Of a DNA stretch of 64,000 nucleotides, positions 9,980 to 19,201 are shown in pieces (positions within the stretch are counted from its first letter, which is position 1; every line of letters begins with the position of its first letter). The stretch is from Pseudomonadota bacterium (lineage in GTDB: Bacteria; Pseudomonadota; Gammaproteobacteria; Steroidobacterales; Steroidobacteraceae): the NCBI GenBank assembly GCA_025360865.1, contig JANYBG010000167.1, forward strand, positions 1-64,000. Direction: 5' to 3'. Under the pieces are notes generated by a model, which did not search any database, had not been told where the DNA came from, and saw only the letters and a program-made list of their open reading frames with translations. The translations under genes and the position numbers were made by a program.

Positions 9980-10812
9980 GCTTCCGCCAGCCGAGCATAC
10001 TGCCGGGGTTCGGCCTCACCTTCGGCTTCACGACGGTCTTCCTGAGCACGATCGTGCTCCTGCCCCTGGCGGCGCTGGTCCTGGCGGCCACCTCGATGCA
10101 CTGGGGCGACTTCATCCACACCGTGCTCAGCGCGCGCGCGCTCGGATCCTACCGGCTATCCTTCGGCGCATCGCTGCTCGCGGCCTCCATTAACCTCGTC
10201 TTCGGCTTCATCATCGCCTGGACCCTGATGCGCTACGAGTTCCCGGGCCGTAAGATCATCGATGCGCTCATCGACATGCCGTTCGCGCTGCCCACCGCGG
10301 TCTCGGGCATCGCCCTCACCACGGTATTCGCCCAGAACGGCTGGATCGGGCAGTACCTGGAGCCCCTGGGCATCAAAATCGCCTACACCTGGATCGGGGT
10401 GACGCTCGCCCTGACGCTGATCAGCATGCCCTTCACGGTGCGTGCCGTGCAGCCAGCGCTCCTGGAAGTGCAGAAGGACCTGGAGGAAGCCGCCGAGACC
10501 CTGGGCGCGGGTCGCTTCTACGCCTTCCGGCGCATCATACTGCCGACCGTGCTGCCGGCGATCCTCACCGGCTTCACGCTGTCCTTCGCGCGCGCCGTCG
10601 GTGAGTACGGCTCGGTCATCTTCATCGCCGGCAACCTGCCCATGAAGACCGAGATCACCCCGCTTCTCATCGTCATTCACCTCGAGCAGTTCGACTACCA
10701 GGGCGCCGCAGCCTTAGGGCTTGTCATGCTGGTGATCTCGTTCGTGATGCTGCTGGCCATCAACCTAATCCAGGCCTGGGGACGGCGGCGACACGTGGGG
10801 ATGGCGCGCTGA
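9976..10812 (+). CDS. cysT: Sulfate ABC transporter permease CysT
   Basis: A protein of 278 residues with about six membrane segments. The ABC permease coupling loop near residues 165-185 (EAAETLGAGRFYAFRRIILP) is intact. The motifs RYEFPGR and DMPFALPTAVSGIALT are typical of CysT/CysU. With CysW it forms the membrane channel for sulfate or thiosulfate. The GTG start overlaps the cysA stop by 4 nt. The gene order cysA-cysT-cysW differs from the enterobacterial cysPTWA order, where the ATPase comes last. Confidence 0.93.
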
Positions 10813-11681
10813 TGTCCCGCGCGGTCATGGCCGGCCACGCCGCTGGCGAGACGAGTCGGCCGGGCCAACGCACCTGGGCGCACGCCATCGTGCGCTGGTT
10901 CTTCATCACGACCTCGCTGCTCTTCATCGCCGCTGTGCTGCTCGCCCCGCTGGCGACAGTCTTCGTCATGGCGCTGTCCAAGGGGATCGAGGCCTACCTG
11001 CACAGCTTCGCCGATCCCGACACGCTGGCGGCGATCCGCCTGACGCTGATCACCGCCGGGGTGGTGGTGCCGATAAACACCGTGTTCGGCCTCGCCGCGG
11101 CCTGGTCGATCGCCAAGTTCGAGTTTCGCGGCAAGAGCGTGCTCATCACTCTCATCGACCTGCCACTGGCCATCTCGCCGGTGATCTCCGGCATGATCTT
11201 CGTCCTGCTGTTCGGGCTGCACGGCTGGTTCGGGGTATGGCTGCAGGAACACGACCTGAGCATCATCTTCGCGCTGCCGGGCATCATGCTGGCCACGATG
11301 TTCGTGACCTTCCCCTACGTGGCGCGCGAGCTGATACCGCTGATGCAGCAGCTGGGCAACAATGAGGAGGAAGCCGCGATCACCCTCGGAGCCGGCGGGT
11401 GGATGACCTTCTTCCGCGTCACGCTGCCGAAGGTGCGTTGGGGCCTCGTATATGGCATGGTGCTGTGCAACGCGCGCGCCATGGGGGAGTTCGGCGCGGT
11501 ATCGGTGGTCTCGGGACACATCCGCGGGCTGACCAACACGATGCCGCTGCACATCGAGATCCTCTACAACGAATACAACTTCGTGGGGGCCTTCGCCGTC
11601 GCCTCGCTCCTCACCCTGCTCGCCGCCCTGACGCTCGTGATCAAGACGCTGGTCGAGCGCACCGGCTACCGACGCCGCTGA
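10812..11681 (+). CDS. cysW: Sulfate ABC transporter permease CysW
   Basis: A protein of 289 residues, paralogous to CysT, with six membrane segments and the coupling motif EEAAITLGAGGWMTFFRVTLP. The sequence AMGEFGAVSVVSGHIRG near the C-terminus is characteristic of CysW. The ATG shares one base with the cysT stop. The stop at 11681 is 2 nt before the proposed start of a histidine kinase, so transporter and sensor are probably on one transcript. The matching sulfate-binding protein gene (sbp) lies about 4 kb downstream on the opposite strand. Confidence 0.93.
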   Translation: MSRAVMAGHAAGETSRPGQRTWAHAIVRWFFITTSLLFIAAVLLAPLATVFVMALSKGIEAYLHSFADPDTLAAIRLTLITAGVVVPINTVFGLAAAWSIAKFEFRGKSVLITLIDLPLAISPVISGMIFVLLFGLHGWFGVWLQEHDLSIIFALPGIMLATMFVTFPYVARELIPLMQQLGNNEEEAAITLGAGGWMTFFRVTLPKVRWGLVYGMVLCNARAMGEFGAVSVVSGHIRGLTNTMPLHIEILYNEYNFVGAFAVASLLTLLAALTLVIKTLVERTGYRRR

Positions 11682-11683
11682 CC

Positions 11684-13777
11684 GTGCTTGCGCGCCTCGC
11701 ACGACTCGCCCGATCACGTCTGCCCGACCCGGCGCGCACCGGACTGAGCTGGTGGCTGATCGCGATCCAGACCGCGATCGTGCTCCTGGTCGGCGGCGGC
11801 ATCGCCTGGTACGCCAGCGGCATGCTGCACCAGCTCGCCGACGAGCAGGGCGACGCGCGCGTGCAACTGGCCGCCACGACCGCGCGCGAGGACCTGCGGC
11901 GCATCGGCGAGGACGCGCACGCGACCGCGCGTGCGCTCGCCGACCGGCCCACCCTGCAGCGCCTGCTGGCCGAGGGACAGAGCGAGGCGCTGCCGCCCTT
12001 TCTCCATCACTGGTGCGATATCGGCAGCGTCGATGCCTGCGCCGTCATGTCCGGCAAGACGATCGTGGCCGTCTTCGGGCCGCCGCTCGACTGGGACCAG
12101 ATCGTCACCGCCGGCGCCGAGCAGGGCGGCACGTTCATGACGCTGTCGGCGACCGAACACGTGCCGCTCCTGGGCGCGCGCGCGGGCTTGAGCGACGGTC
12201 GCCTGACCGTGTACGTCGTGCGGCGACTGGACGCGAGGCTCGCGGCCACCCTGAGCGAGCAGGTCGGCGCGCAAATCCAGCTCATCGACTACCGCGCCTA
12301 CACCGGCGGCGCCGTCAACGCGTTCACCCCGCTGTATGCGGCGGCGCTCGCGGACGGGCACTCCGCGGTCATGCGCATCGACTCGCAGGAGCTCTACGCG
12401 GCGAGCACGCCGGTGTTCGCCTCCAGCGGCGAGGCGATCGCGCTGATCGAGGCGCGGCTGCCGGCGAGCGCCGTCGATGCGCCCACGCGTCATCTGGAAC
12501 GCAAGCTCCTGGTCGCGGCGCTGATACTGGCGGCGCTGGCGGTGCTCGCGGGGGTGCTCCTCGGGGAACTCGTGGCAGGTCCGGTGCGCGCGCTCACCCA
12601 GGCGGCGCGGCGCCTGAGCGCCGGGGACTTCTCGGCCTCGATCCCGCCCGGGGGCGCGGCCGAGGTAGGGGTGCTGGCGCGCACCATGGAAGACATGCGC
12701 CGCAGCCTCATCGATCTGACGAGCACGCTGCGACGGCGCGAGGCCGAGGCGCAGGCCGTGCTCAGCGGCATCGTCGAGGGCGTGTACGCGGTGGACAAGA
12801 ACCGCATCATCCGCTACCTGAACCCGCAGGCCGCGAAGCTGCTGGGTGTGGCGCCAGAGCAAGCGGTGGGCCGCTTCTGCGGCGACGTGCTTAAGCCGCG
12901 GGAGGAAGACGGCCGGCGACCCTGCGAGGCGCGCTGTCCGATACTGCGGGCGCGGGCGGAAGGCAGCGCCAGGACCATCGAGTTGCTGCGCGCGGCTCGC
13001 GGGGAACCGCGGATCACGGTCATCACCAGCGCCGCGCAGGTCGACGGGTTGCAGGTCCAGGTCATACGCGATGAGACCGAGCTTGAGGCGGTGCGCCGAG
13101 CGCGCGACTCGGTGCTAGCCAACATCTCGCACGAGTTCCGCACACCGCTCGCCGCGCAACTTGCCTCCATAGAGCTGTTGCGCGAGGGCATGGAGACGAT
13201 GGCTCCCGCGCAGCAACGCGAGCTCGTGGCTTCGCTCGAGCGTGGCACGCTGCGCCTCACGCAGCTGATCGACAACCTGCTCGAGAGCGTGCGCATCGAG
13301 TCAGGCCAGCTCGCCATCCGGCGCCAGAGCGTCGGCGTCGCCGAGATCGTCGAGGACGCGCAGGCTCTGGTGGGGTCGCTGCTGACGCAGCGCCGCCAGC
13401 GGCTCATCGTGGAGCTCCCGGAAGACCTGCCGCAGGTCACCGGCGACAAGACGCGCCTGACCCAGGTGTTCGTCAACCTGCTCGCCAACGCCACCAAGTT
13501 CGCCCCCGAGGGGAGCGATGTGCGCATTGGGGCCGGCCTGGAGGGCGCCGCGGTGCGCGCCTGGGTCGAAGACGAGGGTCCGGGACCTGCCGCGGACGAC
13601 GGTGAGCTGTTCGCGCGGTTCCGGCGCGGCGCGCAGGAGCCTGAGCCAGCCGGTCTCGGCCTCGGGCTGTGGCTCGTCAAGTCCATCATCGACCGCCATG
13701 GCGGTCAGGTGAGCTTCGAGCGCACCGCGCAGGCGCGCACCCGCTTCACGTTCACGCTGCCGTTGGAGCGTACCTAA
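11684..13777 (+). CDS. Membrane sensor histidine kinase with HAMP and Cys-containing PAS domain
   Basis: A protein of 697 residues from the GTG at 11684, 2 nt after cysW. Layout: membrane segment (about 20-42), periplasmic sensor region (about 45-270), second membrane segment (about 272-295), HAMP (about 295-345), PAS (about 355-465), HisKA with phospho-acceptor in ISHEFRTPLA (His about 483), and a HATPase domain with GLGLGLWLVKSII. The PAS domain contains three cysteines (GRFCGDVL and RPCEARCPI), an arrangement found in some PAS modules that may sense redox state or bind metal. The position suggests control linked to sulfate uptake; the signal is not known. Confidence 0.88.
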   Translation: MLARLARLARSRLPDPARTGLSWWLIAIQTAIVLLVGGGIAWYASGMLHQLADEQGDARVQLAATTAREDLRRIGEDAHATARALADRPTLQRLLAEGQSEALPPFLHHWCDIGSVDACAVMSGKTIVAVFGPPLDWDQIVTAGAEQGGTFMTLSATEHVPLLGARAGLSDGRLTVYVVRRLDARLAATLSEQVGAQIQLIDYRAYTGGAVNAFTPLYAAALADGHSAVMRIDSQELYAASTPVFASSGEAIALIEARLPASAVDAPTRHLERKLLVAALILAALAVLAGVLLGELVAGPVRALTQAARRLSAGDFSASIPPGGAAEVGVLARTMEDMRRSLIDLTSTLRRREAEAQAVLSGIVEGVYAVDKNRIIRYLNPQAAKLLGVAPEQAVGRFCGDVLKPREEDGRRPCEARCPILRARAEGSARTIELLRAARGEPRITVITSAAQVDGLQVQVIRDETELEAVRRARDSVLANISHEFRTPLAAQLASIELLREGMETMAPAQQRELVASLERGTLRLTQLIDNLLESVRIESGQLAIRRQSVGVAEIVEDAQALVGSLLTQRRQRLIVELPEDLPQVTGDKTRLTQVFVNLLANATKFAPEGSDVRIGAGLEGAAVRAWVEDEGPGPAADDGELFARFRRGAQEPEPAGLGLGLWLVKSIIDRHGGQVSFERTAQARTRFTFTLPLERT

Positions 13778-14449
13778 GTGAAAGTGCTCGTGGCTGACGA
13801 TGACGCCGACCTGCGTGACCTCATCGCCTTCACGCTAACGCAGTCCGGGTATCTGGTGATCAAGGCCGGCGATGGCCCCGCCGCGGTGGAGCACTTCGAG
13901 CGCGAGTCACCGGACCTGGTGGTGCTCGACATCAACATGCCGGGCATGAACGGCTTCCAGGTGTGCGAGGCGATCCGCAGGCGCTCACGCGTCCCGGTGA
14001 TGATGCTCACCGTGCGCGGCGAGGAGGAGGACCTCGTGCGCGCCCTGGGTCTGGGCGCGGATGACTACCTCAACAAGCCATTCAGCCCACGTACGCTGCT
14101 GGCGCGCATCAAGGCGCTGCTGCGACGCGCCGGCATGGAGAACAACAGCCCGCTCGCCTCCGGCCGGGTCAGCCTGGACCTCGAGGAGTACAGCGTGACC
14201 ATCGGCGCCGGGGCGCCGGTGCGTCTCACCAAGCTTGAGCTGCGGTTACTGCAGATGCTGCTGGCCAACGCCGGACACAGCGTCAACTCCGAGCGCCTGC
14301 TGGTGCAGGTATGGGGACACCGCAGCGGCGGCGACCGGCAGCTGCTCAAGCAGCTCGTGCATCGCCTGCGCCAGAAAATCGAGATCGATCCCGCGGCCCC
14401 CGCGCTGCTGCGCACGGCGGCCGCCGGCTACAAGCTGATGGTTGACTGA
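13778..14449 (+). CDS. OmpR/PhoB-family response regulator
   Basis: A protein of 223 residues with an N-terminal receiver domain (acidic pocket DDD at 7-9, phospho-acceptor Asp51 in VLDINMPGMNG, switch Thr in MLTVRG, Lys in NKPF) and a C-terminal winged-helix DNA-binding domain (about 125-222, LTKLELRLLQMLLANAG and RTAAAGYKLM). The GTG start follows the kinase stop with no gap, so it is clearly the cognate partner of the upstream sensor. Likely targets are the transporter operon itself or sbp, but no binding site was identified. Confidence 0.93.
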   Translation: MKVLVADDDADLRDLIAFTLTQSGYLVIKAGDGPAAVEHFERESPDLVVLDINMPGMNGFQVCEAIRRRSRVPVMMLTVRGEEEDLVRALGLGADDYLNKPFSPRTLLARIKALLRRAGMENNSPLASGRVSLDLEEYSVTIGAGAPVRLTKLELRLLQMLLANAGHSVNSERLLVQVWGHRSGGDRQLLKQLVHRLRQKIEIDPAAPALLRTAAAGYKLMVD

Positions 14450-14692
14450 ATCGCGGCGTGGCGACGGACAGGCCTGCGCGGTTCCACGCCTTGTTCGCCC
14501 CGCGCATGGCTCCGCCAGCGCGCTCGTTGAGCACCATTGCCAGCGCGTGCATCCCCTGTTTGCGGAGCGCACCTCCGAGGCGGCGCGCATTTCAGTGTTG
14601 CTCGCATTTCCCGGGACCTTCCCGCCGCACACCGGCCAATCGGGCGCGCCCCGCCGCACGCCGCGGGCCGCCCCGACATGCGTTAGCCGCCG
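14450..14692. other. Non-coding gap between convergent genes
   Basis: 243 bases between the response regulator and the minus-strand orphan. Short ORFs here lack recognisable protein character. No convincing terminator hairpin with a T-tract was found for either gene. Confidence 0.4.
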
Positions 14693-15376
14693 CTAAACGC
14701 CCGCGCTCATGTGGCGCTTCGCGATAGCCTCGACTTCAGGCTCACTAAGCGCGGAGAGGTCGGCCGTTTCAATGGCCTTCACGCGCCGGGCCACATCAGG
14801 GTGGTGAGTCTTCAGATGGTCCGCGAGAACATTCACAGCGCTGCTCTTCCCGCTGCCGTGCCCGATCAGCACGATCTCGTCCGCTGACACCAGCGCCTTG
14901 GCCACCCGTTCGTAAAAAGCGGTCTCCTCCGGCACGCGGTCGCCTTGGTAATGCGCTTCCTTGCGATGAATCAGATGGCGGTGGAATCCGTGCGGATCGT
15001 AGGGCTGTATTGTTCCCTGATCTTGCGGCCGACTCCCGTCGCGGTCCTGATACAGGTGCGCCGCGTGGTGATCGACCACTACCACCATGCGCCGCGGCTG
15101 AGCGAGTTCGCTCGGCGCCGCTTCCGAGCCGGCCTCTTTAAGGAATCGGCGCAATCGCGATACCTCGTCCAGTCCGAGTTCGTGGGTATGCGGAGCCTTG
15201 AAGATCTCGCGCTTGCTCCCGACAACAAAGGCGAACTCGTCCCCGCCGTGCTGCTGCACCTGCCCAAGATGACCAATGAGCTCAAGAGCGTCGCTCCAAC
15301 TCAGACTCCTGGGCAGTTTTCCGTGAAGCAAACTCCGGTGGATGACCGAGAGCTTGTGATGGAGATGTTCACTCAT
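14693..15376 (-). CDS. Orphan protein: HicA-like N-terminus plus baeRF-like C-terminal domain
   Basis: A protein of 227 residues. The N-terminal part (about 1-90) resembles the HicA double-stranded RNA-binding fold, but the usual GSHH active-site motif reads GGDEF, so RNase activity is doubtful. The C-terminal part (about 95-225) has VVVVDHHAAHLYQ, then EIVLIGHGSGKSSAVNVLADHL, then VKAIETADLSALSEPE. This layout matches bacterial eRF1-like (baeRF, or translational machinery) proteins. The start has GAGAAGAG upstream. The gene looks less GC-biased at third positions than its neighbours and is flanked by non-coding gaps, suggesting lateral acquisition. Both domain calls are by eye. Confidence 0.6.
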   Translation of the reverse strand: MSEHLHHKLSVIHRSLLHGKLPRSLSWSDALELIGHLGQVQQHGGDEFAFVVGSKREIFKAPHTHELGLDEVSRLRRFLKEAGSEAAPSELAQPRRMVVVVDHHAAHLYQDRDGSRPQDQGTIQPYDPHGFHRHLIHRKEAHYQGDRVPEETAFYERVAKALVSADEIVLIGHGSGKSSAVNVLADHLKTHHPDVARRVKAIETADLSALSEPEVEAIAKRHMSAGV

Positions 15377-15742
15377 GTCGTACTCTTCTCAGGTGGACGA
15401 ACGGTCCTGGGCGGACCAAATCGATGGCGACCCCAGCATCGACCTCGCCGCCGGAGATGTCCGTGCGGTGACGTACCCTGATCCGGCACATGGCCTTGCC
15501 CGCCGCCGCGCGCCGCCATGCGAGCTGGGTCGCGGAGTGGCATCCGGAAGATCGTGGGGGCTGGCGGGCGATAAGGCCAGCCACGGCCATGCATGGCAGA
15601 GGCCGCGGGAACTCATTCTCGACAGCGCCGCTGCGTGGAAAGGATCCTCGCTCCGGGATCGACTCCGACGGCGGCCGTGCCACCGCGGATCGGGTCCGCC
15701 GGCCACAAACTGATGCCCAAGGGGGGCGCGGCCAGGCCGCCG
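15377..15742. other. 366-bp gap, no supportable gene
   Basis: Several overlapping short ORFs exist on both strands, but none resembles a protein family or shows a ribosome binding site. The left end holds the upstream signals of the minus-strand orphan (GAGAAGAG before its ATG). The right end is downstream of sbp. It could hold degraded coding sequence; nothing definite is seen. Confidence 0.4.
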
Positions 15743-16783
15743 TCAGGGCGCGGTGATCTGGTCAAAGACGCCGCCGTCGGCGAAGTGCAGCTCCTGGACG
15801 TTGTGCCACCCACCGAAATCGGCGCTCGTCACGAGTTTCAGCGGCGGAAACCGCTTGGAATATTTCGCGGCGACCTCCGCATCGCGCGGCCGGTAGAAGT
15901 TCCGCGCGATGATCTCCTGCGCCTCCTTGCTGTACAGGTAACCGAGGTAGGCCTTGGCCACCTCGCTAGTGCCGCGGCGCAGCGCGACCCTGTCGACGAC
16001 GGCCACAGGGGGCTCGGCGAGGATGCTGAGCGAGGGCATGACGATCTCGAACTTGTCCGCCCCGAGCTCGCGCCGCGCGAGCAGCGCCTCGTTCTCCCAG
16101 GTGATGAGCACATCCCCGAGCCCACGCTGGGCGAAGGTGGTCGCCGAGCCGCGTGCCCCGGTATCCAGTACCGGCACGTTCCTGTACAGCGCGCGCACGA
16201 ACTCGCGCGCGCTCGCGTCAGTGCCACCGGGCTGGGCGAGCGCCCAAGCCCAGGCCGCGAGGTAGTTCCAGCGCGCGCCGCCCGAGGTCTTCGGATTGGG
16301 GGTGATCACGCCGATACCGGGACGCACCAGGTCGTTCCAGTCATGGATGCCCTTGGGGTTTCCCTTGCGCACGAGCAGCACGATCGTCGAGGTGTACGGG
16401 GCACTGTTGTACGGGAGCAGGCTCTGCCAGTTCAGCGGCAGCAGCTTCCCCTTGGATGCGATCGCATCGATATCGGCCGCAAGGGCGAGCGTGACGACAT
16501 CAGCCTGCAGGCCATCGATGACCGAGCGCGCCTGCTTGCCCGAGCCCCCGTGCGACTGGTCCACGCGCACCTCCTGCCCGGTCTTATCCTTCCAATAACG
16601 GGCGAATGCCGCGTTGTAGTCCGAGTACAGCCCGCGCGTCGGATCGTAGGAGACGTTGAGCAGCGTGACGCGCGCGGAATTCGACGACGACGCGCTGTCG
16701 CGCTGGCAGGCTCCCGACAGGAGGCTGACGGCCGCGACGAGGACGGCGGCCATGACGCGGAAACGAATCTTGGTTTTTCCCAT
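15743..16783 (-). CDS. sbp: Sulfate-binding periplasmic protein
   Basis: A protein of 346 residues from the ATG at 16783, which begins a clear signal sequence; the ORF track starts 107 codons too early, inside lipB. Family features include [20 protein letters not shown], the sulfate-site segment [32 protein letters not shown] and the motif [18 protein letters not shown]. It delivers sulfate or thiosulfate to CysTWA. A Cys follows the signal peptide ([10 protein letters not shown]), so it may be lipid-anchored, although the lipobox is not ideal. It lies 47 nt downstream of lipB on the same strand and may be co-transcribed with it. Confidence 0.93.
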   Translation of the reverse strand: MGKTKIRFRVMAAVLVAAVSLLSGACQRDSASSSNSARVTLLNVSYDPTRGLYSDYNAAFARYWKDKTGQEVRVDQSHGGSGKQARSVIDGLQADVVTLALAADIDAIASKGKLLPLNWQSLLPYNSAPYTSTIVLLVRKGNPKGIHDWNDLVRPGIGVITPNPKTSGGARWNYLAAWAWALAQPGGTDASAREFVRALYRNVPVLDTGARGSATTFAQRGLGDVLITWENEALLARRELGADKFEIVMPSLSILAEPPVAVVDRVALRRGTSEVAKAYLGYLYSKEAQEIIARNFYRPRDAEVAAKYSKRFPPLKLVTSADFGGWHNVQELHFADGGVFDQITAP

Positions 16784-16830
16784 CAGCGGGATGCTAGCGA
16801 GCGCCGCGTGCGAAGTCAGTCGAGGAGCGG

Positions 16831-17511
16831 TTATAGGGCGGTTATGGGCGTGAAGCCCAGCGCGCGCACCAGGTAAGGCTCCAGGGCGGCGGCGGCCGCG
16901 GCCACGGTGAGCGGGCCGCCGAGGTCCGCCAGACGGGTCATCGCCAGACCCTGATAGCCGCAGGGATTGATACGCTGGAACGGCTCGAGGTCCAGGTCCA
17001 CGTTCAGAGCAAGCCCGTGGTAGGCGCCGGCGCGGCGCACGCGCACGCCGACGCTCGCAAGCTTCGCGCCGGCGACATACACCCCCGGGGCCGCGCGACG
17101 ACACTCCGCCACGATGCCATCGGCGGCCGCGAGCTGGATGACAGCCCGCTCCAGCGCGGTCACGAAATCCCGGATCCCCAGACGCGCGCGCCGCAGGTCC
17201 ACCAGGGGATACACCACCAGCTGCCCGGGCCCGTGATAAGTCACCTGCCCGCCGCGGTCCACCTGCACCACCGGAACATCCCCCGGAGCGAGCAGGTGGG
17301 CGCGACTGGCGTTCATCCCCAGCGTGAACACCGGGTTGTGCTCGAGGAACCAGATCTCGTCAGGTGTGACCGCCGTGCGCTCGTCGGTGAAGCGCTGCAT
17401 GGCGCGCAGGGTGGGCTCGTAGTCGACCCGGCCGAGCCTGCGAATCAGGGGCGCTGGTGGCGGCGATGTGGCGACGGCGTCATTCGCCCGCGCACCGGTG
17501 GCGGCGGTCAT
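16831..17511 (-). CDS. lipB: Octanoyl-[acyl carrier protein] transferase LipB
   Basis: A protein of 226 residues that moves octanoyl groups from ACP to the lipoyl domains of 2-oxo-acid dehydrogenases. The catalytic pair is present: Lys150 in [13 protein letters not shown] and Cys184 in [14 protein letters not shown]. The signature [18 protein letters not shown] is intact. The start is the ATG at 17511, which overlaps the lipA stop as ATGA; the ORF track extends 29 codons too far. A disordered Ala/Pro-rich N-terminal stretch of about 20 residues precedes the domain. Confidence 0.95.
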   Translation of the reverse strand: MTAATGARANDAVATSPPPAPLIRRLGRVDYEPTLRAMQRFTDERTAVTPDEIWFLEHNPVFTLGMNASRAHLLAPGDVPVVQVDRGGQVTYHGPGQLVVYPLVDLRRARLGIRDFVTALERAVIQLAAADGIVAECRRAAPGVYVAGAKLASVGVRVRRAGAYHGLALNVDLDLEPFQRINPCGYQGLAMTRLADLGGPLTVAAAAAALEPYLVRALGFTPITAL

Positions 17512-18536
17512 GGACGCGTGTTGTCCAGACCGGCGTTGTTGCGGTTGAGCGCCTGCTCGGCCCGGTAGCTCGAGCGCACCAAGGGACCCGAGACGCACTC
17601 GAGGAACCCCAGCGCGAGGGCCTGCGCGCGATACGCGTCGAACTCAGCCGGCGTGACGAAGCGCTCGATGGGCAGGTGGTTCGCGGTTGGCTGCAGGTAC
17701 TGCCCCAGCGTCACGATGTCAACGCCCGCGGCGCGCAGGTCCGCGAGTGTCTCGTGGATCTCAGCGTCGCTCTCGCCGAGGCCCAGCATCAGGCTGCTCT
17801 TGGTGAGGATCCCGGCGCGGTGCGCCTTGGCGACGCGCAGTACAGCGAGTGTCTGCTCGTAGCCGGCCCTGGGGTCGCGCACCGGGTGTGTCAGGCGGCG
17901 AACGGTCTCGATATTCTGCGCGAATACCTCGATCCCGGAGTCGACCACGGTCTTGATGTCGCCCACGGCGCCTTGGAAGTCCGGCGTCAGGGCCTCAACC
18001 GCGGTGCCGGGGCAGGCACGCTTGATCGCACGCACGCAGGCGGCGTAGTGGCCCGCCCCCCCATCGGGCAGGTCGTCGCGGTTGACCGAGGTCAGCACCA
18101 CATAACTGAGCTTCATCAGTTCCACGGTGCGAGCCGCGTTGGCCGGCTCATCCGCGTCGAGCCACCCGCGCGGGTTGCCGGTGTCGACAGAGCAGAAGCG
18201 GCAGGCGCGCGTGCACACCGCGCCCATGAGCATGAGAGTGGCCGTGCCGGCGTTCCAGCACTCACCGATGTTCGGACACTTGGCTTCCTCGCACACGGTC
18301 GCTAGGCGATGTTCCTTGACCAGGGCCCTTACGGACTGGAAACCGCCGCCGATGGGAGCCTTGGCCTTGAGCCACGGGGGCTTGCGCAGCGGGGGGCGGG
18401 GAGGAGGGGCACTGCGGGCTTTGATGCCATCGCGAACAGCCGTAAACCCCTGGGGCGTAACGTATTTGTTGCCGCTACGCGCGACTGTCGTCTCGGCGAC
18501 GACCGGAATGTCCTCAAGCTGTGACATGCCCGTCAT
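17508..18536 (-). CDS. lipA: Lipoyl synthase, radical SAM
   Basis: A protein of 342 residues that inserts two sulfurs into protein-bound octanoyl groups. Both iron-sulfur clusters are encoded: the auxiliary cluster motif [12 protein letters not shown] and the radical SAM motif CTRACRFC. The C-terminal SSYRAEQ carries the auxiliary-cluster serine ligand. The ATG at 18536 overlaps the murU stop as ATGA; a second in-frame ATG three codons later is possible. It is translationally linked to lipB downstream. In E. coli the order is lipB-lipA after ybeD, so this is a rearranged arrangement. Confidence 0.95.
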   Translation of the reverse strand: MTGMSQLEDIPVVAETTVARSGNKYVTPQGFTAVRDGIKARSAPPPRPPLRKPPWLKAKAPIGGGFQSVRALVKEHRLATVCEEAKCPNIGECWNAGTATLMLMGAVCTRACRFCSVDTGNPRGWLDADEPANAARTVELMKLSYVVLTSVNRDDLPDGGAGHYAACVRAIKRACPGTAVEALTPDFQGAVGDIKTVVDSGIEVFAQNIETVRRLTHPVRDPRAGYEQTLAVLRVAKAHRAGILTKSSLMLGLGESDAEIHETLADLRAAGVDIVTLGQYLQPTANHLPIERFVTPAEFDAYRAQALALGFLECVSGPLVRSSYRAEQALNRNNAGLDNTRP

Positions 18537-19201
18537 TGTACAGCAGCGAGTCGGGCCTCCAGTTCCGCGAGGCGCGCTGGAGTGCCCACGTCCGACCACT
18601 CGCCCCGGTGGATCTCCCCCCGCACCGCCCCGCGGGCGATGGCGCGGTTTAAAGGCTCGATCAGCGGGAATCGGCCGTCAGCGCAGCCCACGAAGAACTC
18701 AGGCCGATATAACCCGACGTTCGCATAGGTGAAGCGGTCGTGGTCAGCCCTGACCACCCTATCGCCATCCAGCCCAAAATCACCCTTCGGATGGTGCGGT
18801 GGGTTGGGGACCAGCACCAGATGGGCCCCGGCGTCCGGCTCGAGTCGGACGCGCCCGAGGTCGATGTCCGTGAAGACATCGCCACTGACGACGAGGAATG
18901 GCTCTGGCCCCAGAAGCGGCAGGGCGCGAAGTATGCCCCCGCCGGTCTCAAGGGCGACCGGTCCCTCCTCGCTGTAGCGAATCTGAACTCCGAAGGCTGC
19001 GCCGTCGCCCAGGGCGGCTCGCAGGCGCTCGCCCAGCCAGGATAGATTCACGATGACCTCGCGGAATCCGGCGCGCGCGAGCGCCTGGAGGTGCCAGGCG
19101 ATGAGCGGCTTGCCTCCGACCTCGACCAGAGGCTTAGGGATCACGTCGGTGAGGGGCCGCATCCGCTCACCGCGCCCCGCGGCCAGGATCATCGCCTTCA
19201 T
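18533..19201 (-). CDS. murU: N-acetylmuramate-alpha-1-phosphate uridylyltransferase MurU
   Basis: A protein of 222 residues of the sugar nucleotidyltransferase family with the signature [21 protein letters not shown] and the metal-binding GD in [12 protein letters not shown]. With AmgK, encoded immediately upstream, it forms the anhMurNAc recycling shortcut that converts MurNAc-1-phosphate to UDP-MurNAc, bypassing MurA and so reducing fosfomycin sensitivity. The start at 19201 overlaps the amgK stop by 4 nt. Other NTP-transferases are possible from sequence alone, but the amgK partner makes MurU the best call. Confidence 0.92.
   Translation of the reverse strand: MKAMILAAGRGERMRPLTDVIPKPLVEVGGKPLIAWHLQALARAGFREVIVNLSWLGERLRAALGDGAAFGVQIRYSEEGPVALETGGGILRALPLLGPEPFLVVSGDVFTDIDLGRVRLEPDAGAHLVLVPNPPHHPKGDFGLDGDRVVRADHDRFTYANVGLYRPEFFVGCADGRFPLIEPLNRAIARGAVRGEIHRGEWSDVGTPARLAELEARLAAVQ

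Noticed and set aside
11714-12862. Minus-strand ORF of 382 residues opposite the histidine kinase
   Set aside because: No recognisable family; mirror frame of a real kinase.
14450-14692. Short ORFs such as 14442-14696 and 14458-14727
   Set aside because: No ribosome binding site, no recognisable protein family, and they run into flanking genes.
15377-15742. Possible remnant transposase or integrase beside the orphan gene
   Set aside because: No transposase motif, terminal repeats or target duplication could be seen.
15593-16876. 427-residue plus-strand ORF opposite sbp
   Set aside because: Antisense of sbp, which has clear sulfate-binding motifs and a signal peptide.
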